Positions 52,110 through 60,844 of a stretch of 64,000 nt of DNA are shown one piece after another. The stretch's first letter is position 1, and each line of letters opens with the position of its first letter. The DNA comes from Prado023 sp963706875 (GTDB lineage Bacteria > Actinomycetota > Actinomycetes > S36-B12 > CAIYMF01), in assembly GCA_963706875.1 (NCBI GenBank), contig CAVPNW010000004.1, positions 186,001 through 250,000 of the forward strand, given 5' to 3'. Made by a program: the position numbers and the translations under genes. Under the pieces are notes generated by a model. The model saw only the letters and a program-made list of their open reading frames with translations, made no database searches and was not told the origin of the DNA.

Positions 52110-53847
52110 CGCCGCCACCGTGACCGCAGCGACCCCAGCGACGGTCCGCGCTCACGCGGTGTCGGTGCCCGGGATGCTCTGGGGCCAGTTCCGCTACTCC
52201 ACCAAGGGCTTCTGGCGGACCCCCGTGGCGGCGTTCTTCACGATCGTGTTCCCGCTGAGCTTCCTGGTCATCCTCTCGGCGATCTACGGCAACGAGGTGA
52301 TCGACCCGAGCACGGGCCTGAGGCTGGCGCAGTACACGACTCCGACGTTCGCGGTGTTCGGCGCGACGATGGCCTGCTACGTCTCCTTGGCGACCGGCCT
52401 GGCGTACGCGCGCGCCGGCGGCGTGCTCAAGCGGCTGCGCGGCACGCCGCTGCCCCCGTCGCTGCTGGTGATCGGGCGGATCCTCTCCTCGATCTGGATC
52501 GCTGCGCTGGCCGTGGCGATCATGGTGACCGTCGGTGTCGTGCTCTATGACGTGCAGATCATCGGCGAGAACGTGCCGGCGCTGGTCCTTACCTTCCTGG
52601 TTGGGACCGGGTGCTTCGCGGCGCTGGGGTTCGCGGTCGCGGCCGCTGCGCCGACCCCGAACTCCGCGATGGCGTTCGCGAACTCCACCCTGATCCTGCT
52701 CGGGTTCATATCCGGGATCTTCGGCATCGGCGAACTGCCCACCTGGATGGAGCGGCTGGCCTCGGTGTTCCCGCTCAAGCCGTTCGTCGAGGCCTTCTCG
52801 GCCGGGTTCAACCCGTACGTGGACGCCGCCACCCCGGACTGGTCGGCGCTGGCCGTCATGGTGGCCTGGGGGATCGTGGGCACGCTGGTCACGCGGCGTG
52901 CGCTGAGCTGGGAGCCCAGCGCCGCCGGGGCCGACTGGCTGCGGCGCAAGCAGGGGGCGTCCCCGGAGGACGAAGAGGCCCAGGTCGCGCAGGCGGTGGC
53001 GACCTTCCGGGGGGCCGACGCCGCGGGTGTGCCGGCGCGCACGACCACCGTGCACGAGGTGGGCTCGCCCTCCCTGGGGAGCCTGGTGTGGACGCAGGTC
53101 CGGTACGCGATGACGCAGATCCTGCGCGACCCGATGTCGGCGTTCTTCGGGGTGGTCTTCCCGGTGCTGCTGGTGTCGTTCTTCTCGTCGGTCAACGACC
53201 CGGATGCGACGTGGGCGGGGATGAGCCTGGCTCAGTACCTGTGCGCGTCCTTCGCGATCTACGGCGTGGCGACCACCGGGTTCGTGAACCTGCCCGGATC
53301 GATCGCCGACCAGCGGGCCCTGGGCATCCTCAAGCGGCTGCGCGGCTCGCCCCTGCCGCCGTGGGCGTACCTGGCCGGGCGCGTGCTCGCGGCGCTGGTG
53401 CTCGGGCTGTTCACGGTCGTGCTGGTGTTCGTCGTGGGCGTCACCTTCTTCGAGGTGGCCCTGCCGCCCTCGCGGTGGGCGGCAACGCTGCTCGTGTTCG
53501 TGCTCGCGATCTGCTGCTTCGCGGCGTGCGGCCTGGCGCTGGTGGCGGTGGTGGACTCCCCGCAGGCGGTGATCGCGGCCACCTTGAGCATCCTGCTGCC
53601 GTTGTCGTTCATCTCAGACATCTTCATCGTCGGGGTCGAGCAGATGCCCACGGTGCTCAACGCGATCGGGTGGTTCTTCCCGCTGCGGCACGCTGTGTCG
53701 GCGGCCGTCACGGCGACCAGTGGTGGGGCGCTGGATGCCACGTTCTGGCTGGACCTGGCCGTCCTCGCCGGCTGGATGGTCGCGACGGCGCTGGTCGCGT
53801 GGCGGTTCTTCCACTGGGAGCCCCGGCAGGCTCGTTCCTCGCGCTGA
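52102..53847 (+). CDS. ABC-2 permease, tandem fusion of two permease halves
   Basis: 581 aa from the ATG at 52102 (GAGG 9 nt upstream). Two homologous halves: each has a long N-terminal periplasmic/TM region and a central LKRLRGTPLPPSLLV or LKRLRGSPLPPWAYL motif with six TM segments, the RG-P-L-P loop being conserved in DrrB-like permeases. The linker (DWLRRKQGASPEDEEAQVAQ) is hydrophilic. One chain can thus supply both permeases of the transporter, next to one ATPase. Confidence 0.92.
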   Translation: MADAATVTAATPATVRAHAVSVPGMLWGQFRYSTKGFWRTPVAAFFTIVFPLSFLVILSAIYGNEVIDPSTGLRLAQYTTPTFAVFGATMACYVSLATGLAYARAGGVLKRLRGTPLPPSLLVIGRILSSIWIAALAVAIMVTVGVVLYDVQIIGENVPALVLTFLVGTGCFAALGFAVAAAAPTPNSAMAFANSTLILLGFISGIFGIGELPTWMERLASVFPLKPFVEAFSAGFNPYVDAATPDWSALAVMVAWGIVGTLVTRRALSWEPSAAGADWLRRKQGASPEDEEAQVAQAVATFRGADAAGVPARTTTVHEVGSPSLGSLVWTQVRYAMTQILRDPMSAFFGVVFPVLLVSFFSSVNDPDATWAGMSLAQYLCASFAIYGVATTGFVNLPGSIADQRALGILKRLRGSPLPPWAYLAGRVLAALVLGLFTVVLVFVVGVTFFEVALPPSRWAATLLVFVLAICCFAACGLALVAVVDSPQAVIAATLSILLPLSFISDIFIVGVEQMPTVLNAIGWFFPLRHAVSAAVTATSGGALDATFWLDLAVLAGWMVATALVAWRFFHWEPRQARSSR

Positions 53848-53879
53848 ATCCGGGCACCGCGCGGGTCTACCGTCCGGGG

Positions 53880-54845
53880 ATGGCTTCTGCTGCAGCCCCG
53901 CCGCCCATCGTCGGCACGCCCGTCGACCCGCCGCCGAAGGCGGTGCCCGCGTTCGCCGCCAAGCTCGACAGCACGACCGTCGGGGGGATCGGGTACCGGG
54001 CGATGCGCCGCTACTCGTTCGGCAACGTCGGACTGCTGGCCAACGGGACCGCCTACTACCTGTTCCTGTCGCTGTTCGCCCTCCTGGCGTTCGCATACGG
54101 GATCATCGCCGTCCTCGGCGCTGACCAGCTGTCCTCGACGATGACCGAGGCCTTGAACAACGCCTTCCCCGGCGTGGTCGGCGACGAGGGGATCGATCCG
54201 GCGAAGCTGAGGTCAGCCGGGCGCACCGCCGGGATCCTCGGCCTGGTCGTGCTGCTCTTCTCGACCTTGGGTGCGGTGAACGGCGCGAGCAGCTCTCTGC
54301 ACCTGATCTTCGGGGCACCCCCGGACCCGCGGAACTTCCTGAAGGCCAAGGCCCGGCACCTGCTCATCCTCGTGTGCGTGGCGCCGCTGATCCTGGTCTC
54401 GTTCGCGTCGACGGCCGTGACCAGCCAGCTCGCCGACCCGGTCCTTGAGGCCCTCGGCTGGAACGGTGCCGGGGCGCGAACAGCCATCTCCGGCGTCGGG
54501 CTGGTCGCCGGGTTCCTGGTGGACGCACTGATCCTGTGGATCCTGCTCGGCCACCTCGGGGGGATCCGGCCGGCCGTCCGGCCCCGGCTCGTCGCGAGCC
54601 TCATCGGTGCGGTCGCTGTCGGGCTGATCAAGCAGCTCCTCGACGCGATCATGACCTGGGCGCTGGACAAGCCGCAGTACGGTGCGTTCGCCGCGCCCAT
54701 CGCGGTGCTGTTCATCCTCCAGCTGCTGTCGTTGGTCCTCTACTCCAGCGCGTGCCTGGCTGCCGGGATCAGCGACTCCGACGTGCCCCTCGAGGAACTG
54801 GAGCCGACGGCGTTGGACGTGATCGAGGAGGTTCCTGAGTCCTGA
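53880..54845 (+). CDS. YihY/BrkB-family membrane protein
   Basis: 321 aa. Six hydrophobic segments: ANGTAYYLFLSLFALLAFAYG, TAGILGLVVLLFSTLGAVNGA, HLLILVCVAPLILVSFAST, AISGVGLVAGFLVDALILWILL, VASLIGAVAVGLIKQLLDAIM and AAPIAVLFILQLLSLVLYSSA. The FGNVGLLANGTAYYLFLSL and FLVDALILWILL lines fit YihY (RNase BN/BrkB) proteins. Function not known; not a nuclease despite its old name. It follows the ABC permease by about 30 nt. Confidence 0.82.
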   Translation: MASAAAPPPIVGTPVDPPPKAVPAFAAKLDSTTVGGIGYRAMRRYSFGNVGLLANGTAYYLFLSLFALLAFAYGIIAVLGADQLSSTMTEALNNAFPGVVGDEGIDPAKLRSAGRTAGILGLVVLLFSTLGAVNGASSSLHLIFGAPPDPRNFLKAKARHLLILVCVAPLILVSFASTAVTSQLADPVLEALGWNGAGARTAISGVGLVAGFLVDALILWILLGHLGGIRPAVRPRLVASLIGAVAVGLIKQLLDAIMTWALDKPQYGAFAAPIAVLFILQLLSLVLYSSACLAAGISDSDVPLEELEPTALDVIEEVPES

Positions 54846-54905
54846 TTCGCAGGACACGGTGCCGTCGGGGCGCCTGACGAGGGTGGACGCGACCAGAATG
54901 ACCAC

Positions 54906-55931
54906 GTGGCCACATCGGACCGGGACGCCGTCGCGCGGCAGCTGCGTCGCAGCCTCCTGGCGCTCTCCGCCGTGATCCTGGTCGGGACGGTCGGGTACTT
55001 CCTCCTGGGCTTCTCCCCGTTGGACGCCGTCTACCAGACGGTGACGACCGTGACCACGATCGGCTTCCGGGAGGTCCAGCCCTTCGGCACGGCCGAGAAG
55101 GTGTTCACCATCATGTTCGTCCTGGTCGGTGTCGGCGTCGTGCTGTACACCCTGAGCGCGCTGCTGGGGCTGCTCATCGAGGGCTGGGCCGGCAACGAGT
55201 GGGGAAGGCGACGCATGGAGAAGGAGATCGAGGCCCTGCACGGGCACGCGATCGTGTGCGGCTGGGGGCGGGTGGGGCGCGCGGCGGCCCACCAGCTGCA
55301 CAAGTCGGGGCAGTCGGTGGTGGTGTGCGACACCGACGTCGATCGCCTGGAGGACTGCCCGTACCCGCACCTGGAAGGGGATGCCACTCGTGATGAGTTC
55401 ATGCGCCGTTTGGGGGTGGAACGGGCCAGGGTCCTGGTGGCGACCCTGGACACCGACGCCTCCAGCCTGTTCGTCACGCTGACTGCGCGGGCGCTGAACC
55501 CCGACCTGGTCATCATCGCCCGCAGCCGTGTGGACGACACCGAGCAGAAGCTGCTGCGTGCCGGGGCGGATCGCGTGGTGAACCCGCAGCGCATCGGGGG
55601 CAACCGCATCGCCGCGTTCGCACTCCAGCCGCACGTCACGGACTTCCTCGACGTGGCCATGCACGACGAGGAGGTCGAGTTCCGCCTCGAGCAGGTGGTG
55701 GTGCACGACGGCTCGTCGCTGGCTGGATCGTCGGTGCGCCAGACCCGCCTGCACGAGGGCGACGGGGCCCTGCTCCTGGCCCTGCGCCAGAGCCAGGGCG
55801 GGGTGTTCCGCACCAACCCGTCGCCGGATGCCGTCGTCAAGCCCGGCGACGTGGTGATCGTGATCGGGACCGCCGCGCAGATCGACGCGGTGCGGCGGGA
55901 CGCGGGGAGCCGCAAGGTGCGCCGGGCCTGA
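54906..55931 (+). CDS. Potassium channel with TrkA-N regulatory domain
   Basis: 341 aa, GTG start. Two-TM pore: TM1 LLALSAVILVGTVGYFLLGF, pore helix and filter TVTTVTTIGFREV, TM2 KVFTIMFVLVGVGVVLYTLSAL. The usual TVGYGD filter is replaced by TIGFREV, with Arg where a Gly would be. The RCK/TrkA-N domain has HAIVCGWGRVGRAAAHQL (NAD or nucleotide binding), VVVCDTDVDRLEDCPYPHL, then a TrkA-C domain (about 245-340). MthK-like: ligand binding to the RCK ring opens the pore. Confidence 0.92.
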   Translation: MATSDRDAVARQLRRSLLALSAVILVGTVGYFLLGFSPLDAVYQTVTTVTTIGFREVQPFGTAEKVFTIMFVLVGVGVVLYTLSALLGLLIEGWAGNEWGRRRMEKEIEALHGHAIVCGWGRVGRAAAHQLHKSGQSVVVCDTDVDRLEDCPYPHLEGDATRDEFMRRLGVERARVLVATLDTDASSLFVTLTARALNPDLVIIARSRVDDTEQKLLRAGADRVVNPQRIGGNRIAAFALQPHVTDFLDVAMHDEEVEFRLEQVVVHDGSSLAGSSVRQTRLHEGDGALLLALRQSQGGVFRTNPSPDAVVKPGDVVIVIGTAAQIDAVRRDAGSRKVRRA

Positions 55932-56047
55932 TCCGGGCGGGGCTCCGTTGCGCGCGTGTGGGCGCTCTCGGCGCGGGTCCACCGGCGTAGCGTGGAGTCA
56001 GCGGACGGGGTCCGCCCGCGGTTCGGCCGATGCGCAGGAGGATCGCC

Positions 56048-56710
56048 ATGCGTCGCTGGCTCGGTTGGTTCGCCCTCGCAGTCATCGTCGGCATGCAGGC
56101 CGGCACCGTGTTCAAGCCCCTGGGGGCCATCGGTGAGACCCGCGTGGCCGACTGGGTCGACCTGCTGACGCCGTTCGCGATCCTCGGCTGCGCGGCGATG
56201 GTGCTGGTGCGCGCAGAGGCGTCCCGCGGCCAGTGGGTGCTGCTCGGGGTCGGCGGGATCACGTTCACCCTCGGCCACGGCCTGCACCTGGCAGCGAACT
56301 CGATCAGCAACGTCGCCGACGAGGTGGTCGCCAAGGCGTCCATCGTGCACCTGTGGGATGAGGTCGTCAGCCACTACATCTGGTACACCGGGCTGTTCCT
56401 GGTGATGGCTGCGGTGGCCTGGGCGCTGCGGGCGCAGGAGTTCCGCGTCGGCGCGCTCGACGTGGTCGTCGCGCTGCTCGTCGCGGTCACGCTGGTGAAC
56501 ACCTACATCGAGGGGGCCACGCCCTGGATGGGGCTGGTCTTCCTCGCCACGGGGCTGATCGCAGGCCTGCGGTGGCGGCCGGCGGCGGTGTCGCGGCTGC
56601 TGCTCGTGGTGGGTGGGGTCGGGCTGGTCCTGCTGGTCGGGTGGGGCGTCTACTGGCTGGCTGCAGACGGCTCGCTGTTCCCGGAGTTCAGCGAGCTCGG
56701 CTGGATCTGA
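56048..56710 (+). CDS. Multipass membrane protein of unknown function
   Basis: 220 aa from the ATG at 56048 (CAGGAGG 6 nt upstream); another ATG at 56030. About seven hydrophobic segments: LGWFALAVIVGMQAGTVF, LLTPFAILGCAAMVLVRAE, WVLLGVGGITFTLGHGLHLAANS, SHYIWYTGLFLVMAAVAWAL, VVVALLVAVTLVNTYIEGAT and WMGLVFLATGLIAG, RLLLVVGGVGLVLLVGWGVYWL. His residues in LGHGLHLA and DEVVSHYIWY could bind metal or haem. I do not recognise the family. 8 nt before the pcm-like start. Confidence 0.75.
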   Translation: MRRWLGWFALAVIVGMQAGTVFKPLGAIGETRVADWVDLLTPFAILGCAAMVLVRAEASRGQWVLLGVGGITFTLGHGLHLAANSISNVADEVVAKASIVHLWDEVVSHYIWYTGLFLVMAAVAWALRAQEFRVGALDVVVALLVAVTLVNTYIEGATPWMGLVFLATGLIAGLRWRPAAVSRLLLVVGGVGLVLLVGWGVYWLAADGSLFPEFSELGWI

Positions 56711-56717
56711 GGCGGCC

Positions 56718-57371
56718 ATGGACGCCGGCGACCTGCGCGATCACCTCCTGCGGGAGGGGATCAGCAGGCGGGTGGTCGACGTCCTCATGTCGGTGCCGCG
56801 GGACAGGTTCGTCCCTGCGGGCCTGCGCTTCCGGGCATGGGAGGACCACGCCATGGCGATCGGCCACGGCCAGACGATCTCGCAGCCGACCGTGGTTGCC
56901 CTGATGACCGAGGCTGCCGCCGTGGGCCCTGGCGACCACGTCCTCGATGTCGGGACGGGCAGTGGCTACCAGGCGGCGGTGCTCGCGGCGTGCGGGGCGC
57001 GGGTGCACTCGATCGAGCGGCTCGCGGCGCTGTCCGACAGGGCGTGCGTGAGGCTGGCCGGGCTCGGGTACGACGTGGACGTGAGGTGCGGTGACGGCAC
57101 GGCGGGCCTGGCTGCGGAGGCCCCGTTCGATGCGATCGTGGTGGCCGCGGCGACCCCGACGGTGCCCCCGGCGCTGCTGGACCAGCTGCGCGAGCCCGGC
57201 GAGGGACGTCGCGGCGGGCGCCTGGTGATCCCGATCGGCGAGCCGTCGGCGTGGTTCGGGGGCCAGGAGCTGGTGGTGCTCGAGCGGGTCGCCGAGGGCG
57301 TCACCCGGCGCAAGCTGCTGGACGTGGTGTTCGTGCCGCTCGTGTGGGAGCCCACCGGTACAGAGCAGTGA
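56718..57371 (+). CDS. pcm: Protein-L-isoaspartate O-methyltransferase (Pcm-like)
   Basis: 217 aa. Class I SAM methyltransferase that repairs isoaspartyl residues. Motif I DVGTGSGYQAAVLAA, with VPRDRFVPAGL and AIGHGQTISQPTVVALM, the family's substrate loop with the conserved Q-T-I-S-Q-P. Post-motif pieces RLVIPIGEPSAWFGGQELVVLERV and FVPLVWEP. Starts 7 nt after the previous stop. Standard length. Confidence 0.93.
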   Translation: MDAGDLRDHLLREGISRRVVDVLMSVPRDRFVPAGLRFRAWEDHAMAIGHGQTISQPTVVALMTEAAAVGPGDHVLDVGTGSGYQAAVLAACGARVHSIERLAALSDRACVRLAGLGYDVDVRCGDGTAGLAAEAPFDAIVVAAATPTVPPALLDQLREPGEGRRGGRLVIPIGEPSAWFGGQELVVLERVAEGVTRRKLLDVVFVPLVWEPTGTEQ

Positions 57372-57423
57372 GCCGGTGGGCGGGGCCCGGGCGGCGCCCA
57401 CCGGGTGTGGGGCGGCAGCGGGG

Positions 57424-58062
57424 TCAGCCGGCGCGGCGCACCAGGACCACCGAGTCCAGGGCCACGACCTCGCCGTCCTTCTCCCGCGGCTGGACCTGCG
57501 CGACGAGCTCCTCGAAGTCGGCCGCCAGGTGCAGCGCGCCGAGGATGGCCTCGGGGGACATCAGGCGGGCTGGCGGCGGACCGCCGAGGCCGCGAGCCCC
57601 GTGCTCGGGGTCGTGGGCGATCACCAGGAGGTGCCCGCCCGGAGCCACCAGCCCCGGCAGGTGCGCGTAGGCGGTGTCGCGGTCCTCTGGCTCGGGGTGG
57701 ATGTAGGCGAGCGAGACCAGGTCGAACGCGCCCGTCGGTGAGAGTCCTGCGAGGAAGGCCGCGTCTGTGGCGTCGCCCTGGACGAACATGGCGTCGAGGC
57801 CAGCCTCGGCCATGGCCGACCGGGCCCGGTCGAGGGCCACGTCCGACCAGTCCACCCCGGTGACCGCCCACCCGTGGGCAGCCAGCCAGCGCGCATCTGC
57901 GCCCTCGCCGCAGCCGATGTCCAGGGCAGTGGGAGCGGCCTGGCCCTGCTGAGCCGGCGACGGGTCCACGAGCCCGGTGAGGGCGATGACCAGTGGGGCG
58001 TTCGGCTCTCCGGACCACACCGTGCTCGCGGCGTACCGCTCGTTCCATCCTGAGGCATCCAT
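57424..58062 (-). CDS. Class I SAM-dependent methyltransferase
   Basis: 212 aa from the ATG at 58062. N-terminal MDASGWNERYAASTVWSGEPN, then motif I ALDIGCGEGADARWLAAHGW and acidic motif TGVDWSDVALDRARS. FDLVSLAYIHPEP is the post-motif. Related to the TehB/thiopurine methyltransferase group, but the acceptor cannot be named. Converges with the pcm-like gene; a 50-bp gap lies between them. Confidence 0.9.
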   Translation of the reverse strand: MDASGWNERYAASTVWSGEPNAPLVIALTGLVDPSPAQQGQAAPTALDIGCGEGADARWLAAHGWAVTGVDWSDVALDRARSAMAEAGLDAMFVQGDATDAAFLAGLSPTGAFDLVSLAYIHPEPEDRDTAYAHLPGLVAPGGHLLVIAHDPEHGARGLGGPPPARLMSPEAILGALHLAADFEELVAQVQPREKDGEVVALDSVVLVRRAG

Positions 58063-58170
58063 GTGCACAGTCTCCTGCACGGCCGGCCGGGGCTCGCGTC
58101 GGCACCGGTAGGGTCGGCCGAGTCGAGCACCCCGCCCGATCGGACCCGCCAGCGATTGGAGGACCGCGCC

Positions 58171-58524
58171 ATGGGATCGGACCCGCACCTGTCGAGTGCG
58201 CCGCCCGACGTCGCGCTCCGAGGGCGGCTCACGGACACCGTGCCCGTGTCCGGCGAGTCCTTCCATCGGCTGGCCGACGTGGGTACCACTCGCGTGGAGC
58301 ACATCGTCAGCTCGGACACGCCGGATCCCGGCGAGCAGGTCCAGGGGTGGGACGAGTGGGTGGTGGTGCTGCGTGGGGTGGCCCGACTGGACGTCGCCGG
58401 GGACGAGGTCGCCCTGGGTGCCGGCGACTGGGTGCTGATCCCGGCGGGCACACGGCACCGGGTGCTGTCGACGGAGGCCGGGACGCACTGGATCGCAGTG
58501 CATGCGGGGGTCGCCGGGCGGTAG
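58171..58524 (+). CDS. Cupin-domain protein
   Basis: 117 aa, ATG after TTGGAGGA. Central cupin barrel: VQGWDEWVVVLRGVARLDVAG (motif 1 with a Trp-Asp-Glu in place of the His pair) and GDWVLIPAGTRHRVLS (motif 2 with P-A-G-T-x-H). Motif 1 has lost the HxH; the metal site is therefore doubtful. It follows in the same direction as the methyltransferase's 5' side but on the opposite strand; its own promoter lies in 58063-58170. Confidence 0.85.
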   Translation: MGSDPHLSSAPPDVALRGRLTDTVPVSGESFHRLADVGTTRVEHIVSSDTPDPGEQVQGWDEWVVVLRGVARLDVAGDEVALGAGDWVLIPAGTRHRVLSTEAGTHWIAVHAGVAGR

Positions 58525-58566
58525 CGTCGAGCCGCGGCCCACGCCGCCATCACCTGCGGAGGCCCC

Positions 58567-59460
58567 ATGCACGACGAGAGCATCAATCACGCCTTCCTCG
58601 ACGGCGTGCTGACCGGCGAGCGGGTCGACGTGTACTACCACTTCGGGGTGGCCAGTGACGATCCGGTCCTCGAGGGGTTCCGCGACGTGCGGGCGATCAT
58701 CCTGGCCGGATCCGGTGACCGGATCGACGAGTTCGCGCAGCGGTGGAGCGCCCTGCACGACGGCGCCCCCGTGGTGTCGCTGCCCAAGGAGGAGCGCTTC
58801 GTCACGCGCTACTGCGCCGGTGTGCTGTTCGCCTCCCACGGGATGGGGATGCCGAGTGCATCCATCGCGGTGCAGGAGCTCATGAGGATGGTGTTCTTCC
58901 TCAAGGGCGGGGACCTGGACGCGATGTCCGAGGTCTTCTGGGCGCGGGTCGGGACCAGCGGCGGGGTCGGGTTGCCCGGCGGGACGGTCGTCGTGACCAC
59001 CGAGGGCGTCATGGCCGACCTCGGACCGTACCGGCTGCTCAAGGGCGGGTCGGGGGAGTACCGCTTCGACAGCAACTTCCCGCTGGCCGTGGCCGAGGCG
59101 ATCGTGGCCTCGAGCGCCGGTTCCGGCATCCCGGTCCAGCTGGGCCGGACTGTGGCCGGCAACGAGTTCTTCCTCGAGCAGTTCCGCCTCGATGGCGCGG
59201 TATGCATGGAGACCCCCGAGTCCAAGATGGCGTGGCTGGAGTGGATCAACGCCGAGGGCGTGCGCAACATCGAGATGGAGGGCGCGATGCTCGCCGGCTA
59301 CCTCAACCACTGGGGCTTCCCGAAGTTCGCGATGATCTGCACGACCCTGCTCAACCGGCTCGAGGGTGACCAGGTGACCGCCAGCCACGAGGAGCTGCAC
59401 TCGTTCAGCGAGCGCTCCGGGGACGTGCTGTTCAACTACCTGACCGCGACGCTCGGGTAG
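58567..59460 (+). CDS. Uridine phosphorylase-like nucleoside phosphorylase
   Basis: 297 aa. PNP/UDP phosphorylase family: FASHGMGMPSASIAVQELM (phosphate loop), RVGTSGGVGLPGGTVVVTTEG (core motif with G-T-S-G-G) and RNIEMEGAMLAGYLNHWGFP, where Glu and Met contact the ribose. Closest in outline to eukaryotic-type uridine phosphorylases. Splits uridine (or a related nucleoside) into base and ribose-1-phosphate, for pyrimidine salvage. It is 42 nt after the cupin gene and 3 nt before the SixA gene, so all three may form an operon. Confidence 0.88.
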   Translation: MHDESINHAFLDGVLTGERVDVYYHFGVASDDPVLEGFRDVRAIILAGSGDRIDEFAQRWSALHDGAPVVSLPKEERFVTRYCAGVLFASHGMGMPSASIAVQELMRMVFFLKGGDLDAMSEVFWARVGTSGGVGLPGGTVVVTTEGVMADLGPYRLLKGGSGEYRFDSNFPLAVAEAIVASSAGSGIPVQLGRTVAGNEFFLEQFRLDGAVCMETPESKMAWLEWINAEGVRNIEMEGAMLAGYLNHWGFPKFAMICTTLLNRLEGDQVTASHEELHSFSERSGDVLFNYLTATLG

Positions 59461-59463
59461 GCG

Positions 59464-59931
59464 ATGGACGTCTACCTGATGCAGCACGGTGAGGCGGCGC
59501 CGGCCGAGGTCGACCCCGCGCGCCCGTTGACCGAGATCGGCCGCCGCTCGGTGGGGGCGGTGGCGGCGCACGCCGCTTCCTGCGGGGTGCACATCGACCG
59601 CATCGTGCACAGCGGGAAGCTGCGCGCCGAGCAGACGGCTGGGATCCTCGCCGCGGCGCTGGGGTGCGCGACTGTGGACCAGGTCGACGGGCTGTCCCCG
59701 AACGCAGCCGTGCAGGAGGCAGCCGATGCACTGGTCGATCCGGCGGCGGCCGGGTCGTTGGCCATCGTCGGCCACCTGCCCTTCCTCGACCGGTTCGCCG
59801 CGCTCCTGGTGGCCGGTGACTGCACCGCCCAGGTCGTGGCCTTCCGCAACGGCGGCCTCGTGAAGCTGGTCCCCGCCGAGTGGGGATACGCCGTGGCGTG
59901 GGCGATCACCCCCGAGGTGACGGGCGGCTGA
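59464..59931 (+). CDS. SixA-like phosphohistidine phosphatase
   Basis: 155 aa. Histidine phosphatase superfamily: MDVYLMQHGEA has the RHG-type motif with Gln in place of Arg, catalytic His8; HSGKLRAEQTAGIL carries the second Arg; VGHLPFLDRF holds the second His. SixA removes phosphate from histidine kinase phosphotransfer domains in E. coli; here the replaced RHG Arg could weaken phosphate binding. Starts 3 nt after the phosphorylase stop. Confidence 0.88.
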   Translation: MDVYLMQHGEAAPAEVDPARPLTEIGRRSVGAVAAHAASCGVHIDRIVHSGKLRAEQTAGILAAALGCATVDQVDGLSPNAAVQEAADALVDPAAAGSLAIVGHLPFLDRFAALLVAGDCTAQVVAFRNGGLVKLVPAEWGYAVAWAITPEVTGG

Positions 59932-59974
59932 GCGGGGCCCAGCCTGTCATACAGCGCGCTCAGGGGCTTCTGGG

Positions 59975-60817
59975 TCAGGGCTGCTGGGGACCCAGGTGAT
60001 CCCGCCAGGAGTGGTTCGGGCGGTAGCCGAGGACCCGGCGGGCGTGGTCGATCGCCAGCAGCGTCTCGTGGCCCGCGACCGGCCTTCGCAGGGGGACCGT
60101 CGGGTACACCTCGGCCATGAGATCCGCGCTCGGACGCGTCATCACGGTGTCTGCGGCGGCGATGATGCATGTCTCGGCGCCCTCGACCGGAGCGTCGAGC
60201 GCCAGCCGTGCGGCCTGCGCGACGTCGCGCGCGTCCACGTACCCCCAGAGGTTCCACTTGCGCAGCTGGGCGTCATCCCAGAAGGCCGGGAACCCGGCGT
60301 AGTCGTCGGGTTCCATGATGTTCGAGATGCGCAGGGCCACGAAGCCGATCCCGGATCGTCGCGCGAACTGCGCGCCCATCGTCTCCCCGGTCAGCTTCGA
60401 CAGGGCGTAGCTGGACTCCGGACGTGGCTCGATGGTCTCGTCGATCGGTGCGAAGACCGGGGGCACATCGAAGGGCAGCCCGAGGACCGTCTCGCTCGAT
60501 GCCCAGACCACGCGGCGCAGCCTGAGTGCGACGGCCGCGTGGAAGACGTTGAACGTCGAGAGGGTGTTGATCCGGAACGTCTCGCCCTCTGGGCGCAGGC
60601 CGGGGGCCGGGATCGCGGCGAAATGCACGACCGCGTCAACGCCGGCGAGTGCGTCCTGGGTCTGGCCGAGGTCCGTGAGGTCGACCACCAGGGACTCCCC
60701 GGACATCGGGGCACCCGGTCGGATGTCGAGGTTGAGGACCTCGTGCCCGCGATCCCGCAGGTCGCGCACGACCCACGCACCGCCCTTCCCGCTGCCCCCG
60801 GTGACTGCGATCCGCAT
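59975..60817 (-). CDS. NAD(P)-dependent epimerase/dehydratase (extended SDR)
   Basis: 280 aa. Rossmann start RIAVTGGSGKGGAWVVRDL (GxxGxxG) with the Asp of NLDIRPGAP; VHFAAIPAPGLRPEGETF, SETVLGLPF and YALSKLTGE (catalytic Tyr-x-x-x-Lys). The binding region GYVDARDVAQAARLALDAPV is typical of extended SDRs that act on NDP-sugars or related substrates. Downstream of the MMPL gene on the minus strand. Confidence 0.9.
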   Translation of the reverse strand: MRIAVTGGSGKGGAWVVRDLRDRGHEVLNLDIRPGAPMSGESLVVDLTDLGQTQDALAGVDAVVHFAAIPAPGLRPEGETFRINTLSTFNVFHAAVALRLRRVVWASSETVLGLPFDVPPVFAPIDETIEPRPESSYALSKLTGETMGAQFARRSGIGFVALRISNIMEPDDYAGFPAFWDDAQLRKWNLWGYVDARDVAQAARLALDAPVEGAETCIIAAADTVMTRPSADLMAEVYPTVPLRRPVAGHETLLAIDHARRVLGYRPNHSWRDHLGPQQP

Positions 60818-60844
60818 GCGGCGACCTCCTGTACGTCGGTGGGC

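Noticed and set aside
57424..59775. 783-aa minus-strand frame over cupin and phosphorylase genes
   Set aside because: Only the final 212 residues (from 58062) have motifs. The rest is the antisense shadow of 58171-59460, Arg/Gly/His-rich with no domain.
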